Source of the DNA: JACKFB01 sp041389525
Lineage (GTDB): Bacteria > Myxococcota_A > UBA9042 > PHBI01 > JACKFB01
Reading direction: 5' to 3'
Assembly (NCBI GenBank): GCA_041389525.1
Contig: JAWKRR010000029.1
Location: 1 to 64,000 of the forward strand
DNA length: 64,000 bases
Positions 1 to 8,532 of the stretch are shown here, one piece after another (the stretch's first letter is position 1; each line of letters begins with the position of its first letter). Under the pieces are notes generated by a model. That model was not told the DNA's origin. It made no database searches and saw only the letters and a list, made by a program, of their open reading frames with translations. A program made the position numbers and the translations under genes.

Positions 1-43
1 GGAACTATCGAGCGCAGGCGCAGCCGATGCAAGAGCGTTGCGG

Positions 44-475
44 TCAGGTGCCGCCGAGGCCTTCGAGGGCGGCGCGGATCGCGGCGGGGAGCGGGCAGCG
101 GGCGTTGCGCTCGTAGTCGTAGGAGACGATCAAACCGGTGCCGGTGGCGGCTATGGTGGCGAGCTGGTGGCTGTAGACCGCGTACTCCATGAGGAAGCGG
201 TCGTCGCCCAGGTCGGCGATGCGGGTGGCGGCGATGACGCGGTCCGGGTAGGCGAGCGGGCGGCGGAAGCGGCAGGAGGTCTCGGCCAGGATGGGGCCGA
301 CGCGGTGCTCGCGCATGTGGGCGTCGAAGCCGGTGAGCTCGAAGCAGCGGATTCGGGCGGACTCGAACCAGCGGAGGTAGACGGTGTTGTTGACGTGCTG
401 GAAGGCGTCCATGTCGCCCCAGGTGACGGGGAGGTCGACGTGGACTGGGTAGTCGGCGAGCGGGGTGGTGGTCAT
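44..475 (-). CDS. acyl-CoA thioesterase, 4-hydroxybenzoyl-CoA thioesterase (YbgC/FadM) family
   Basis: A 143-residue single hot-dog domain protein that probably hydrolyses acyl-CoA thioesters in the cytoplasm. The family signature is clear at residues 19-35: an Asp (D23) four residues before HVNN, followed by a Tyr and WFE, as in YbgC-type enzymes whose Asp is the catalytic residue. The length is typical of the family. The same frame stays open far upstream, but that stretch is antisense to the Cys-rich lipoprotein gene, so the ATG at 475, which begins the conserved region, is the sensible start. It is transcribed divergently from the lipoprotein gene at 612. The natural substrate (short-chain, hydroxybenzoyl or long-chain acyl-CoA) cannot be told from sequence. 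Confidence 0.85.
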   Translation of the reverse strand: MTTTPLADYPVHVDLPVTWGDMDAFQHVNNTVYLRWFESARIRCFELTGFDAHMREHRVGPILAETSCRFRRPLAYPDRVIAATRIADLGDDRFLMEYAVYSHQLATIAATGTGLIVSYDYERNARCPLPAAIRAALEGLGGT

Positions 476-611
476 GGGGGCGCTCCTGCGTGCGGGGCAG
501 AGGCTACGCGGCCGGTCGGCGAGGGTCGAGGGGGCGCCTGAATCCGCGCGCGCGGCGGTGGGATTCTGGTAGTGTCCGGGCTCGTTTGCGCGGCCTTGAG
601 GAGCGAGCCGG

Positions 612-2015
612 ATGGCGAAGTTGAAGCGGCGGACGGGGTCGGGTGGATCGCGCTTTTTCCCTGGTGCCGCCTGCGTATTTGCGCTGGCGTTGGTGTGGGG
701 TTGCGACGACGGCGGGCCCGGGCCGGGGGACGCGGCGAGCGACGGTGACGCGGTGGCGGACGCGGGCTGCAAGGTGGCGGCGGAGTGTCCGGCGGCGAGC
801 GACCCGTGCGCGGAGGCGGTGTGCGACGCGGCGAGCGGGGCGTGCGGGGTGCAGCCGCGGGCCGAGGGCGCGCTGTGCGACGACGACGATGAGTGCACGA
901 CCGCGACGAAGTGCGACGCGGCGGGGCTGTGCGGCGGCGGGTTTGCGCGCAGCTGCGACGACGGCGAGGCGTGCACGGTGGACGCCTGCGTGAAGGGCGT
1001 CGGCTGCACCCACGAGGCGACCGAAGGCGCCTGCGACGACGGGCAGGTGTGCACCGAGGGCGACCAGTGCGTCGCCGGGGTGTGCACGGGGACGCCCAAG
1101 GCGGCCTGCGGGTGCGAGACGAACGGCGACTGCGCCGCCTTCGAGGACGGCGACGCGTGCAACGGCACGCTGCGATGTGCCGAGGGCGCGTGCGTGCTGG
1201 ACACGGCGAGCGTGGTGAGCTGCGCGCCGTCGACCGACGCGTGCAAAGAGACGGCGTGCGATCCCCTAAGCGGCGCCTGCGTAAACGCGCCGGTCCGAGA
1301 CGGCGCGGCGTGCTTCGACGGCGACGTCTGCACCGAGAACGACGCGTGCGTGGCGGGCGTGTGCGTCGGCGCGGCCAGAGACTGCAACGACCACGACAGC
1401 TGCACTCAAGACACGTGCGACTCGAGCGCCGGCTGCAAGCACACGCCGGTCGTGGGCCCCTGCGACGACGGCGACGCGTGCACGTCGGGCGACGTCTGCA
1501 CAGGCGGCGTCTGCAAGGGCACCCCGAAGAGCTGCACCGACACCAACCCATGCACCGTGGACAAGTGCGCGCCGTCGGGCGGCTGCACCCACACCCCGAA
1601 AAACGGCGCCTGCGACCCGGGAGATCCCTGCATGACCGGAGGCTTCTGCGAGGGCGTCACCTGCGTCGGCAAGCCCGTGAACTGCGACGACGGCGTCGCT
1701 TGCACCATCGACAGCTGCGACCCCACCGTCGGCTGCCAACACAAGACCTCCGACGCCGAATGCGCCGACCTGAACGACCAGTGCCTGAGCTACACTTGTG
1801 ATGCCGAAGAGGGCTGCATCAAACACTTCCTCACCGGCGCCTGCGACGACGGCTTCGACTGCACCGAGGGCGACGCCTGCCAAAGCACCGGCAAATGCGT
1901 CGGCCAGCCAAACGAAGAGTGCCCAGACATCAACTGCGGCAACGGAAGCTGCGACCTGGACTTCGGCGAGACGTGCGAGGCGTGTCCCACGGACTGCGGC
2001 AAGTGCCCGGGCTGA
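612..2015 (+). CDS. Cys-rich repeat lipoprotein (CDDGxxCT-type repeats)
   Basis: A 467-residue secreted lipoprotein. The N-terminus has basic residues, a hydrophobic core and an imperfect lipobox ending at Cys31, followed at once by Asp-Asp and a Gly/Ala/Asp-rich stretch. The body is roughly eleven Cys-rich units of about 18-22 residues. Two unit types recur: one like CDDGDACTSGDVCTGGVC and one like CDDGVACTIDSCDPTVGC. The C-terminus is a separate short Cys-rich motif (NCGNGSCDLDFGE onward) often seen at the ends of such proteins. Repeats of this kind occur in surface proteins of myxobacteria and related taxa and are presumably disulfide-bonded rods; no enzymatic function is suggested. A Shine-Dalgarno-like GAGGAG lies about 10 bases before the ATG. 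It is a smaller relative of the giant gene at 14711. Confidence 0.8.
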   Translation: MAKLKRRTGSGGSRFFPGAACVFALALVWGCDDGGPGPGDAASDGDAVADAGCKVAAECPAASDPCAEAVCDAASGACGVQPRAEGALCDDDDECTTATKCDAAGLCGGGFARSCDDGEACTVDACVKGVGCTHEATEGACDDGQVCTEGDQCVAGVCTGTPKAACGCETNGDCAAFEDGDACNGTLRCAEGACVLDTASVVSCAPSTDACKETACDPLSGACVNAPVRDGAACFDGDVCTENDACVAGVCVGAARDCNDHDSCTQDTCDSSAGCKHTPVVGPCDDGDACTSGDVCTGGVCKGTPKSCTDTNPCTVDKCAPSGGCTHTPKNGACDPGDPCMTGGFCEGVTCVGKPVNCDDGVACTIDSCDPTVGCQHKTSDAECADLNDQCLSYTCDAEEGCIKHFLTGACDDGFDCTEGDACQSTGKCVGQPNEECPDINCGNGSCDLDFGETCEACPTDCGKCPG

Positions 2016-2086
2016 ACGAGGCGACCGACTGCCCCGCCGATTGACCGCGGATGGGGGGCTGGCTAAGCCTGTGGTGAGGTCAAGCC

Positions 2087-2353
2087 ATGCCCAGCACTCA
2101 TCGCACCACCATCGACGCGTCCGGTCGGCTCGTCATCCCCAAAGCGCTCCGCGAGGCGGCAGGGATCCAGCCGGGGACCGCGCTCTCGGTGCGTCTTAGA
2201 GACGGACATCTCGAGATCGAACCCGCGCCGCTTCAAGTCAGCGTCTCAATGCAGGGCGGGGTGGCCGTCGCGTCGGCTACGGAAGCGGTGCCGGTTCTCA
2301 CCGCGGAGGTAGTCGCTGAGGCACGCGGTCGGCTTCGAGCGGAGCGGGGTTGA
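2087..2353 (+). CDS. AbrB/MazE-type antitoxin-like DNA-binding protein, apparently orphan
   Basis: An 88-residue protein whose first 45 residues match the swapped-hairpin AbrB fold of VapB/MazE antitoxins: TTIDASGRLVIPKALREAAG followed by a short basic/hydrophobic strand. The C-terminal tail would normally bind a toxin. In most genomes such a gene is followed directly by a PIN-domain vapC. Here the next gene runs on the opposite strand and overlaps its 3' end by 56 bases, so no toxin partner is present nearby. It could be a solitary transcriptional regulator or a relic of a lost toxin-antitoxin pair. The AbrB-fold assignment is firm; the role is inferred. Confidence 0.75.
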   Translation: MPSTHRTTIDASGRLVIPKALREAAGIQPGTALSVRLRDGHLEIEPAPLQVSVSMQGGVAVASATEAVPVLTAEVVAEARGRLRAERG

Positions 2354-2966
2354 ACGAGGCGACGGCTGGGCAGGACGATGAGGCCCCGCCGAGGTCGGCT
2401 AGGCGGCGACAAGCCGCGGGGCGGAACACGGTGCCGGGGGTCTCGGCCGCGCTGATGCACTCCGCGTCGATGCCGAGTTCGCAGCCCATCATCGCGCCGC
2501 TGCCGACCGGCGCGGCGTGGGCGGACGGACGGTCGACGAGCATCGCGAACTGGAGGCAGGCGTCGAATCCTGAGCCGCTCGGCTTCGTCTCCATGGCCGG
2601 GTTGTAGCCGTGCAAGGCGCATTGCAGTTTGGCGTCGACCGCGGCGAGTCGGCCGCCGGAGTTGACGATGGCGAAGCCCAGCACCACCGCGAGAAACGCG
2701 CCCGCGACCCCCGTGCTCATCAAGGAGTCACGCAGTCGGGGAACCACCAGCATGGTCACCGCGACGACCGCGACGAGGGCGCTGATAGAGCTCCCTGACA
2801 CCCGCAGCAACCAAGGATCGACCAATCGCGGTTCCAGTCCCTCCATGTGAATACTGGTCAGACTCCAACTGACGAAGAACCACACCCACGTGCCAATCCA
2901 CACCGCGGCGAGCGCAATTTCTCCGGCGGCGGGCGGACCGGCGAAGTGGGTCTTCGCGCGCCTCAT
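2298..2966 (-). CDS. hypothetical membrane protein
   Basis: A 222-residue protein of unknown function. Three hydrophobic segments are visible at about residues 17-37, 58-76 and 84-103, so it is an inner-membrane protein with a C-terminal soluble half containing several Cys residues. That half could form disulfides if exposed to the periplasm. The 3' end overlaps the convergent antitoxin-like gene by 56 bases, and the last 15 or so residues look like antisense coding. No clear ribosome binding site was found before the ATG at 2966. No family was recognised. Confidence 0.55.
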   Translation of the reverse strand: MRRAKTHFAGPPAAGEIALAAVWIGTWVWFFVSWSLTSIHMEGLEPRLVDPWLLRVSGSSISALVAVVAVTMLVVPRLRDSLMSTGVAGAFLAVVLGFAIVNSGGRLAAVDAKLQCALHGYNPAMETKPSGSGFDACLQFAMLVDRPSAHAAPVGSGAMMGCELGIDAECISAAETPGTVFRPAACRRLADLGGASSSCPAVASFNPAPLEADRVPQRLPPR

Positions 2967-3078
2967 TCGGACATCGCGCCTATTCGGCGGGACGCCGCCC
3001 GCAGCCGCGTGGCGGAGGCATGCTGCGGCGCGGACAGTTCCACTCGGTCCTCCGGTCTCGCATTGTCGCTGCTGGGTT

Positions 3079-3744
3079 CTAGGCCTTCAGGTGCTCGCCG
3101 AAGAAGCGCAGGGTTCGCTTCCAGGCTCGGCCGGCGTGGTCGGGGTCGTAGACCTCGGGGCGGGCTTTGTTCATGAAGGCGTGTTTGGCGTCGTAGCGGA
3201 AGAGCTCGTAGTCGACCTCGCCCGACTGCAGGCGGGACTCGAGGCCGTTGACCACCGCGGGGGTGACCCAGTCGTCTTCGTGGGCGAAGTGGCCTTGGAA
3301 GGGGGCCTTGATGTTGGCGGGGTCGCAGGACTCGGCCGGCGGGATGCCGTAGAAGCAGACCGCGGCTTGGATTGCCGGCAGATTCGCGGCGGCCAAGACC
3401 GTCACCGCGCCGCCCATGCAGAAGCCCATGATGCCGACCTTGTCGCCGTCCTGGCCGAGAAAGCGCACCGCACCGCGGATGTCGCCGCGCACCGCGCCCT
3501 CCCAGTCCAAGCCGTCCATGAGGTGCTTCGCCTCGTTGGCGTCCTGGGTCACGCGACCGCGAAAAAGATCAGGCACCAGCGCGCGAAAACCGGCCTGCGC
3601 CACCCGCTCGGCGCACGCCTTGATCTGGTCGTTCAGCCCCCACCACTCCTGCACCACAATCACCGCCGGCCCAGCAGCCGGCCCGGTCACCCAAGCAGGA
3701 ACATTTCCACCATCAGCCCGGGGGTATTCAATCGTCTCGCCCAC
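3079..3744 (-). CDS. dienelactone hydrolase family protein
   Basis: A 221-residue alpha/beta hydrolase of the dienelactone hydrolase (carboxymethylenebutenolidase) family, probably cytoplasmic. The family features are all visible: an early Glu in the EWWGLN motif that holds the nucleophile, the nucleophilic Cys in GFCMGG (about residue 113), the acid Asp in HEDDWV and the His in KHAFMN near residue 190. The length matches the family norm. The family hydrolyses dienelactone in chlorocatechol breakdown, but most genomic homologues, including this one with no ring-cleavage neighbours, have unknown substrates. It appears to be monocistronic, and the ATG at 3744 gives the standard N-terminus. Confidence 0.88.
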   Translation of the reverse strand: MGETIEYPRADGGNVPAWVTGPAAGPAVIVVQEWWGLNDQIKACAERVAQAGFRALVPDLFRGRVTQDANEAKHLMDGLDWEGAVRGDIRGAVRFLGQDGDKVGIMGFCMGGAVTVLAAANLPAIQAAVCFYGIPPAESCDPANIKAPFQGHFAHEDDWVTPAVVNGLESRLQSGEVDYELFRYDAKHAFMNKARPEVYDPDHAGRAWKRTLRFFGEHLKA

Positions 3745-4637
3745 GTCTCGCTCCTCAGTCTAGAACCACGCGCCCGAGCACCGGGCGCCGTCGCAAGGCC
3801 GCATGAAGGCAGGCCAAGCGCGCGCAGGAGCATAGCGTTTCGGCGGGCGTTTGCCCAGGGCGGGTGGCGGACGGGCACCCATTGACAGACGGCACGAACG
3901 GGGCAGACCTTTGCGCGATGGGCGCGCGAATTCCGCCGCACTTCACGACGAACTTGAAGGACGGTCTGCCTATGACTCCGCTCCAATCGAATAGAGACAT
4001 GCAGTACTCCCCCGGCACTGTGGGCATCTTTAAGACCCTCGGATATTGGACTGGTCCGTGGGAGCAGCTCGCGTGGGCCAGCATTTCCGCGCCCGACTAG
4101 ACTTACGACCCGCGCAACCGGCTGGCATGGACCGCCGAAGCACCCGACGCGAGAAATGGGCTTGGTCCATGAACCACAACGGTTACTTCCCGAGGACCGG
4201 CGCCGTCAGACCGAGTACGTAAAGATTGTAATGACCAGCGACCACTCAGCGGCCCTCCGGCCGCCGATGCCTACTTCGCCCCCCGCGCAGTTCAGGGCGC
4301 ATCCGGTATTCTCGGTCTGCGACAGACAGCCGCCCCAAACGCGCGCCTCATTGCAGGTGCCGAGAGACATCGAATCCTATGAACTTTGGACGATTGGACC
4401 GAACGGCGAAGCGCTCAATTGGGCCGCGCGCATCCTGCGTGAAGGCAGCCACCTGCGGAAGGCTGACCACACACCGAGGTACACGGCTGAACGCTGGATC
4501 GTGTCCGGTAAATTCGACCGTCGGGCGCACACGGAAGTTTTCTTGGTGAAAGCGTGGGACAGCCCCGTGTTGCTGGGTACTACCGCTGACTTGGACGAAT
4601 TGGCTCGCGGATCGGAGAACACGGTGCCGACCGCTAC
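3745..4637. other. low-coding stretch of atypical composition
   Basis: About 890 bases between the hydrolase and the kinase hold only two weak frames (3864-4100 and 4156-4662) and a short in-between frame from 4127. The base composition is visibly less GC-rich than the surroundings. Sensible-looking peptide runs switch between the three forward frames, which is what a decayed gene would show. No transposase, repeat or RNA gene was recognised. Confidence 0.45.
3864..4100 (+). CDS. doubtful small open frame in an atypical region
   Basis: A 78-codon frame starting at a GTG. Its third-position usage is much less GC-biased than the neighbouring genes, and the frame remains readable for about 25 codons past its stop (TYDPRNRLAW), as if one gene had been broken. 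No domain is recognised. It may be a fragment of a decayed gene rather than an expressed protein. It is listed because the residues from about 25 onward read like real protein rather than low-complexity antisense. Confidence 0.25.
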   Translation: MADGHPLTDGTNGADLCAMGARIPPHFTTNLKDGLPMTPLQSNRDMQYSPGTVGIFKTLGYWTGPWEQLAWASISAPD

Positions 4638-4662
4638 CTACCACCACCTCCGAGACGCCTGA
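4156..4662 (+). CDS. hypothetical protein, possible gene remnant
   Basis: A 168-codon frame with a believable C-terminal half (about residues 70-165: mixed, non-repetitive composition with IESYELWTIGPNG and AERWIVSGKFDRR) but a poor N-terminal third. The real start could be the ATG at 4231 or later. The codons are less GC3-biased than those of flanking genes, which suggests acquired or decaying DNA. Its 3' end overlaps the convergent kinase gene by 25 bases. No family was recognised, and the open frame on the other strand looks worse. It forms one atypical block with the short frame at 3864. Confidence 0.3.
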   Translation: MGLVHEPQRLLPEDRRRQTEYVKIVMTSDHSAALRPPMPTSPPAQFRAHPVFSVCDRQPPQTRASLQVPRDIESYELWTIGPNGEALNWAARILREGSHLRKADHTPRYTAERWIVSGKFDRRAHTEVFLVKAWDSPVLLGTTADLDELARGSENTVPTATYHHLRDA

Positions 4663-7600
4663 CCGCTCAGCGTGGGCATGCCTCTGCGGGCGCCAACCTG
4701 CTCGAATCGGAGGTGCGAGGCGCCCGCGGGGAACTGGCTGGCTAGGGCGCGTGCCTCGGCGGCCCACTCCGCCGGGGCGCCGCCTTCCCGTGCAGCGGGC
4801 AACGCTCCCAAAATCTGGAGGCGTCCGTCGGGGTGGGGGCAGGTTCGGGTGTGCTCCCAAACGAGCTGGGCGTCCGCCCGGGAGATGGTCCCGGCTACCT
4901 CGATGAGGACGCGCGCCAGTTCGCGGTGCCAGCGCCACGGTTCGCCGCACCAGATCGCCCGGATGCGGTTCAGCAAGATCTCGGGCGGTGGCGTGGTCCC
5001 CGGAGCGCCACGCGATTGCGGCTTCATTTAGCAGGACCAGCCCGGAGTTGCCCGGGTCGCCTACGCGCTCGGCGGCCGCCGCTAGCTCGAGGTCGGGGGT
5101 CATGGCCTTGCCTTGGCGGTAGTCGACCACGCGCAAGGCCCACTCTGCGTACATCTCGTAGAAGCTGATGCGGGCGGTTCGCGAGGCTTCGAGCAGTTCG
5201 TGGGCCACCGTTCGGGCGGCCTCTAGCTCGAAGGCGTCGATCAGCGCGATCGCGGTGTTCGCCAGCGACGCGATGCGTGATCCCTTGCCGCGACGCAGGC
5301 CGGCGGCGCGCTGGTGGTGCTCGCCGGCCTCGGCGAAGCGGGACTGCTTGTAGCGGAGCAGGCCCTCCCAGCTCGCGTGGCGGCCCTGGCACTCGTCAGA
5401 CGCGCTGGCGGCCCAGGGGCGTAGCTCTTCGATGATGGACTCGGCCTCGTCGAGGTCGCTGTCGATGGCCAACCGAATGCGAATCGCGTGGCGCCACGCC
5501 TCCAGCACCTCGTCGGGCTGGGGCGGGACGGTCTGGACCAGTCGCCGCGCCTCGTCACGCCGGTCCCCCACGGTCGCCTGCCACGCGGCGATGAGAGAGC
5601 GCAGACCCTCAAGCTCGCTCTCAGGCAGCGCGGAGCGGTGGATCTCCCACATGGCCGTCTGCAGCGGGCCCGGGGTTTGGGTGGCGATGGCGGCCTGTGT
5701 CAATAGACGCAAAACCGCCAGTTCGTCTCTTCTGGCGCCGAACCGTCGCAGGGAGACCAGCCCGCGCTGGACCAAGCCCATCGCGCTCTCGAGCTGCCCC
5801 TCGTCGATGAGCCACTGACCTCGGGCGAGGACCTCTTCAGCGACCTGCACCGCCGAGCCCGAGGCGACGACGTGTTCGAAGCGGCGCTCGACGCCGACGG
5901 GCAGCGCGCTCGCCAAGCTGGCGTGGGCGGCCTGGCGCTTCTCCATCGTCCACGAGCGGGCGCCCGGGGCGGCGACGCGCGGGACGAGGTGGCCGTCGGC
6001 CTCGCGGGCGATGGCGCCGACCGTGGCGAGCTCGTCCAACTCGATGGCGAGCTGCCACGCCGGCGTCCCGCAGACCTCCGCCAGCAGCGCGGGGGTCGCG
6101 TGCGGCGCCGCCAGGGTGATCCAGTCGAGCAGCTCGGTGAGACTTGGCCCCAGCGACTCGAGGAGGCTCGAGTCGGCCGCCGCGCGGGGCCGCAGCGGGC
6201 GGTGGCGGATGAGGCTCAGCGCGGCCTGGCTGACCATCAGCCCCTCGTCGCTGCGCTCGGCTGCGCCGGTGCCCACCCAGTCGTCGACCTCGGCGGCGAC
6301 CGCGCGGGCCAGGCCGCCAGTGCGCTGCCACATCAGGCGCGCGCCGTCTTCGCGGCGGTGCAGCAAGCGATCGGGGCCCGCGAAGAGCGGCCAAAGCTCG
6401 GCCTCGCTCAGGTGCGTCAGCGGCACGCTCTCGGCGGTGGGCGTGGTCACCGCCCGGACGACGACGCCCGCGTCACGGCAGCGCGCCAGCGACGCGGCGC
6501 TCCAGCGGTCCAGCCGCTCCGCGTCGTCGGCGATGACCACCGTGCCCGCTTCGAGGCAGGCGCGCACGGCGCTGTCGACCGCCTCGCGCACCGCGGCCGC
6601 GTCCGCGCCGCCCGGCGTCTGGCCGTCGAGCAGCGGCATCAGACTCTCGAAGGGTCGCTCGCCCACCGGCAGCCAAATCGTCAGAAGATCCCTGGCTGCC
6701 AGACGGGTCGCGAGCTCACGAAGGCAGCGACTACGACCTGTCCCGGGTACGCCCGCGACGTCCACCGAGCGCCCGGCGAGCGCGGCGGCGACCAGCGCGT
6801 CCACCGGCGCGCTGCCGCCCAGCCGCGGCAGGCTGTCGCGACGATCACCGCCCGAGATCCGCGCCAGCACCCCCAGCACCTCACCCGCCGAATCGGGGCG
6901 CTCCGCAGCTTGCCGGGACAGCAGCCGGTCGATGAGGTGGACGACCTCGGCCGGCGCGTCGGGGGCCAGCCCGCTCAGCGGCGGCGCGTCCTCGAAGACC
7001 TTCGCGTTCAGCAGGGTCTGCACCGTGTCGGCCTCGTGCGGCGGCCGCCCCGTCAGCGCCTCGAAGAGCATGACGCCGACCGCGTAGAGGTCCGCCCGGT
7101 TGTCGACCGCGGTGCGCGCGACCTGCTCAGGCGAGACGTAGCGCGGCGTGCCCAAGATCACGCCGCTGCGGGTCATCGTCTCGCCGAGCGCGGACCCGCG
7201 AGCCAGCCCGAAGTCGAGGATGCGCGGCCGGCCGTTCGCCGTGACCAGCACGTTGGCGGGCTTGAGGTCTCTGTGCAGGATCCCCGCGTCGTGCACCGCC
7301 TGCAGCGCCTCGAAGAGCCCGATCGCCGGCTCCGCCAGCGCCGCCCAGCTCACCGGGGTCGCCCGCCCGGGGAAGGGCAGCCCCTCGACGAGCTCCATCA
7401 CCACGTAGATCTGCCCGCCGTCCTTGCCCTCGTCGAGCAGCCGCACCACGCCCGGAAACACCAGCAGCCGCAGCGCCGTCGTCTCGCGCCGGATGCGCTC
7501 GAGCTCGGCGTCCCACATCGGGTCCAGCAGCTTGACCGCCACATCCGGCCCGCCCAGCCGGTCGCTGGCGCGATGCACCACGCCCGACGAGCCGCGCCCG

Positions 7601-7710
7601 ATCACCGGGCCCAGCACCCACCGGTCCGCCAGACAGCGCGCCGCCTGCGTTGACTCGGGCGCACCCGGCAACGTCTCGTCGAACCCCAGCTCGCCGTCGA
7701 TGCGCGCCAT
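4638..7710 (-). CDS. Ser/Thr protein kinase fused to an NTPase-like and TPR-like region, frameshifted near its 3' end
   Basis: A protein of about 1020 residues if the frame change is accepted. Residues 31-290 are a complete Hanks kinase: glycine loop GRGSSGVV, Lys60, HRDLKPAN (146-153), DFG (166-168) and a TPRYVSPEQ activation segment. A degenerate NTPase module follows: GVPGTGRSR near 320 has Arg where the P-loop Lys should be, and VVIADDAERLD resembles Walker B. The remainder is helical and TPR-like, as in myxobacterial kinase/AAA/TPR regulators. Up to about base 5000 the frame is convincing (SGDHATARD). Beyond that the literal frame, open to 4348, becomes Pro/Arg-rich nonsense, while the neighbouring frame reads RIRAIWCGEPWRWHREL and continues sensibly to a stop at 4638. 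The ATG at 7710 avoids overlapping sufT, which ends 35 bases upstream. A genuine mutation and a sequencing error are both possible. Confidence 0.75.
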
Positions 7711-7745
7711 TCCGCCGCCGGTCGTCCCCCGACTGCCCGGAATGG

Positions 7746-8300
7746 TCAGTCCATCCCCAACTCTAGCCGAGCCGCCTCGGACATGCGATCGGGCCCCCAC
7801 GGCGGGTCGAAGACCAGGTCGATGTTCGTCTCGCGCACGCCGGGGATCGCCAGCACGCTGTGCTCGACGTCGTTGCGCAGCACCTCGCCCATGCCGCAGC
7901 CAGGCGCGGTCAGGGTCATCTGGATGTCGACCTTGTAGCCGCCCTGGTCGCCCTCGAGCCGCTCGACCTCGCAGCCGTAGATCAGCCCCAACTCCACGAT
8001 ATTAACAGGGATCTCCGGGTCGTAGCACGTCCGCAGCTGGTCCCAGACCCGCTCGTCCTCGACCACGATGTTGCCCGTGTCGTCCATCACTGGCGCAGGC
8101 GCCGGCGGCACCTCCCGCCCCAGCGCGTCGGCGTCGCGCGCGTCGACCCGCGCGAGGTACCCGTTCATCAACTGCACGGTGAAGTTGCCGCCCAGGACCT
8201 GGGTGATGAAGCCCAGCGTGCCCTCGGTCACCGTCGTCTCGATGCCGTCTGGCACCAAGATGGCGCGCGCGTCTCGCTGGAACGTGACCTCGTCGTACAT
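7746..8300 (-). CDS. sufT: putative Fe-S cluster assembly protein SufT
   Basis: A 184-residue protein. The N-terminal part has the SufT-specific VPDG and GFITQVLGGNFTVQ motifs. The C-terminal half is a DUF59/MIP18 domain with DPEIPVNIVELGLIYG and the Cys-containing TAPGCGMGE. In other bacteria SufT helps mature iron-sulfur proteins. A clean AGGAGA eight bases before the ATG at 8300 fixes the start; the longer upstream frame is not needed. No other suf genes lie nearby. It is followed after 35 bases by the kinase gene on the same strand, so the two are probably co-transcribed. Confidence 0.85.
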   Translation of the reverse strand: MYDEVTFQRDARAILVPDGIETTVTEGTLGFITQVLGGNFTVQLMNGYLARVDARDADALGREVPPAPAPVMDDTGNIVVEDERVWDQLRTCYDPEIPVNIVELGLIYGCEVERLEGDQGGYKVDIQMTLTAPGCGMGEVLRNDVEHSVLAIPGVRETNIDLVFDPPWGPDRMSEAARLELGMD

Positions 8301-8532
8301 CCGTCGAATCTCCTGGCGCCCTCGGCTTGTCCGCGGCTCGAGCGCTGCTCGCGTCGGCGCGTACCTCATACTCACACCCGGCCGCGAAGGGAAGCCTCAG
8401 ACGCTGTCGGCGGCGCCGTGGCCGTGCGGACTGGGTCTTTCGGCCCAGCCCCCCTCGGCCCGGCCAACTGGCGTGATCACCGGGCTGTGCGATGATGCGT
8501 CCGCCCCAACTTTCCCGACGAAGGACGCGCCC

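Noticed and set aside
5872..7653. 593-codon plus-strand frame opposite the kinase
   Set aside because: Low-complexity Arg/Gly/Ala translation with no motif, antisense to an evident kinase domain.
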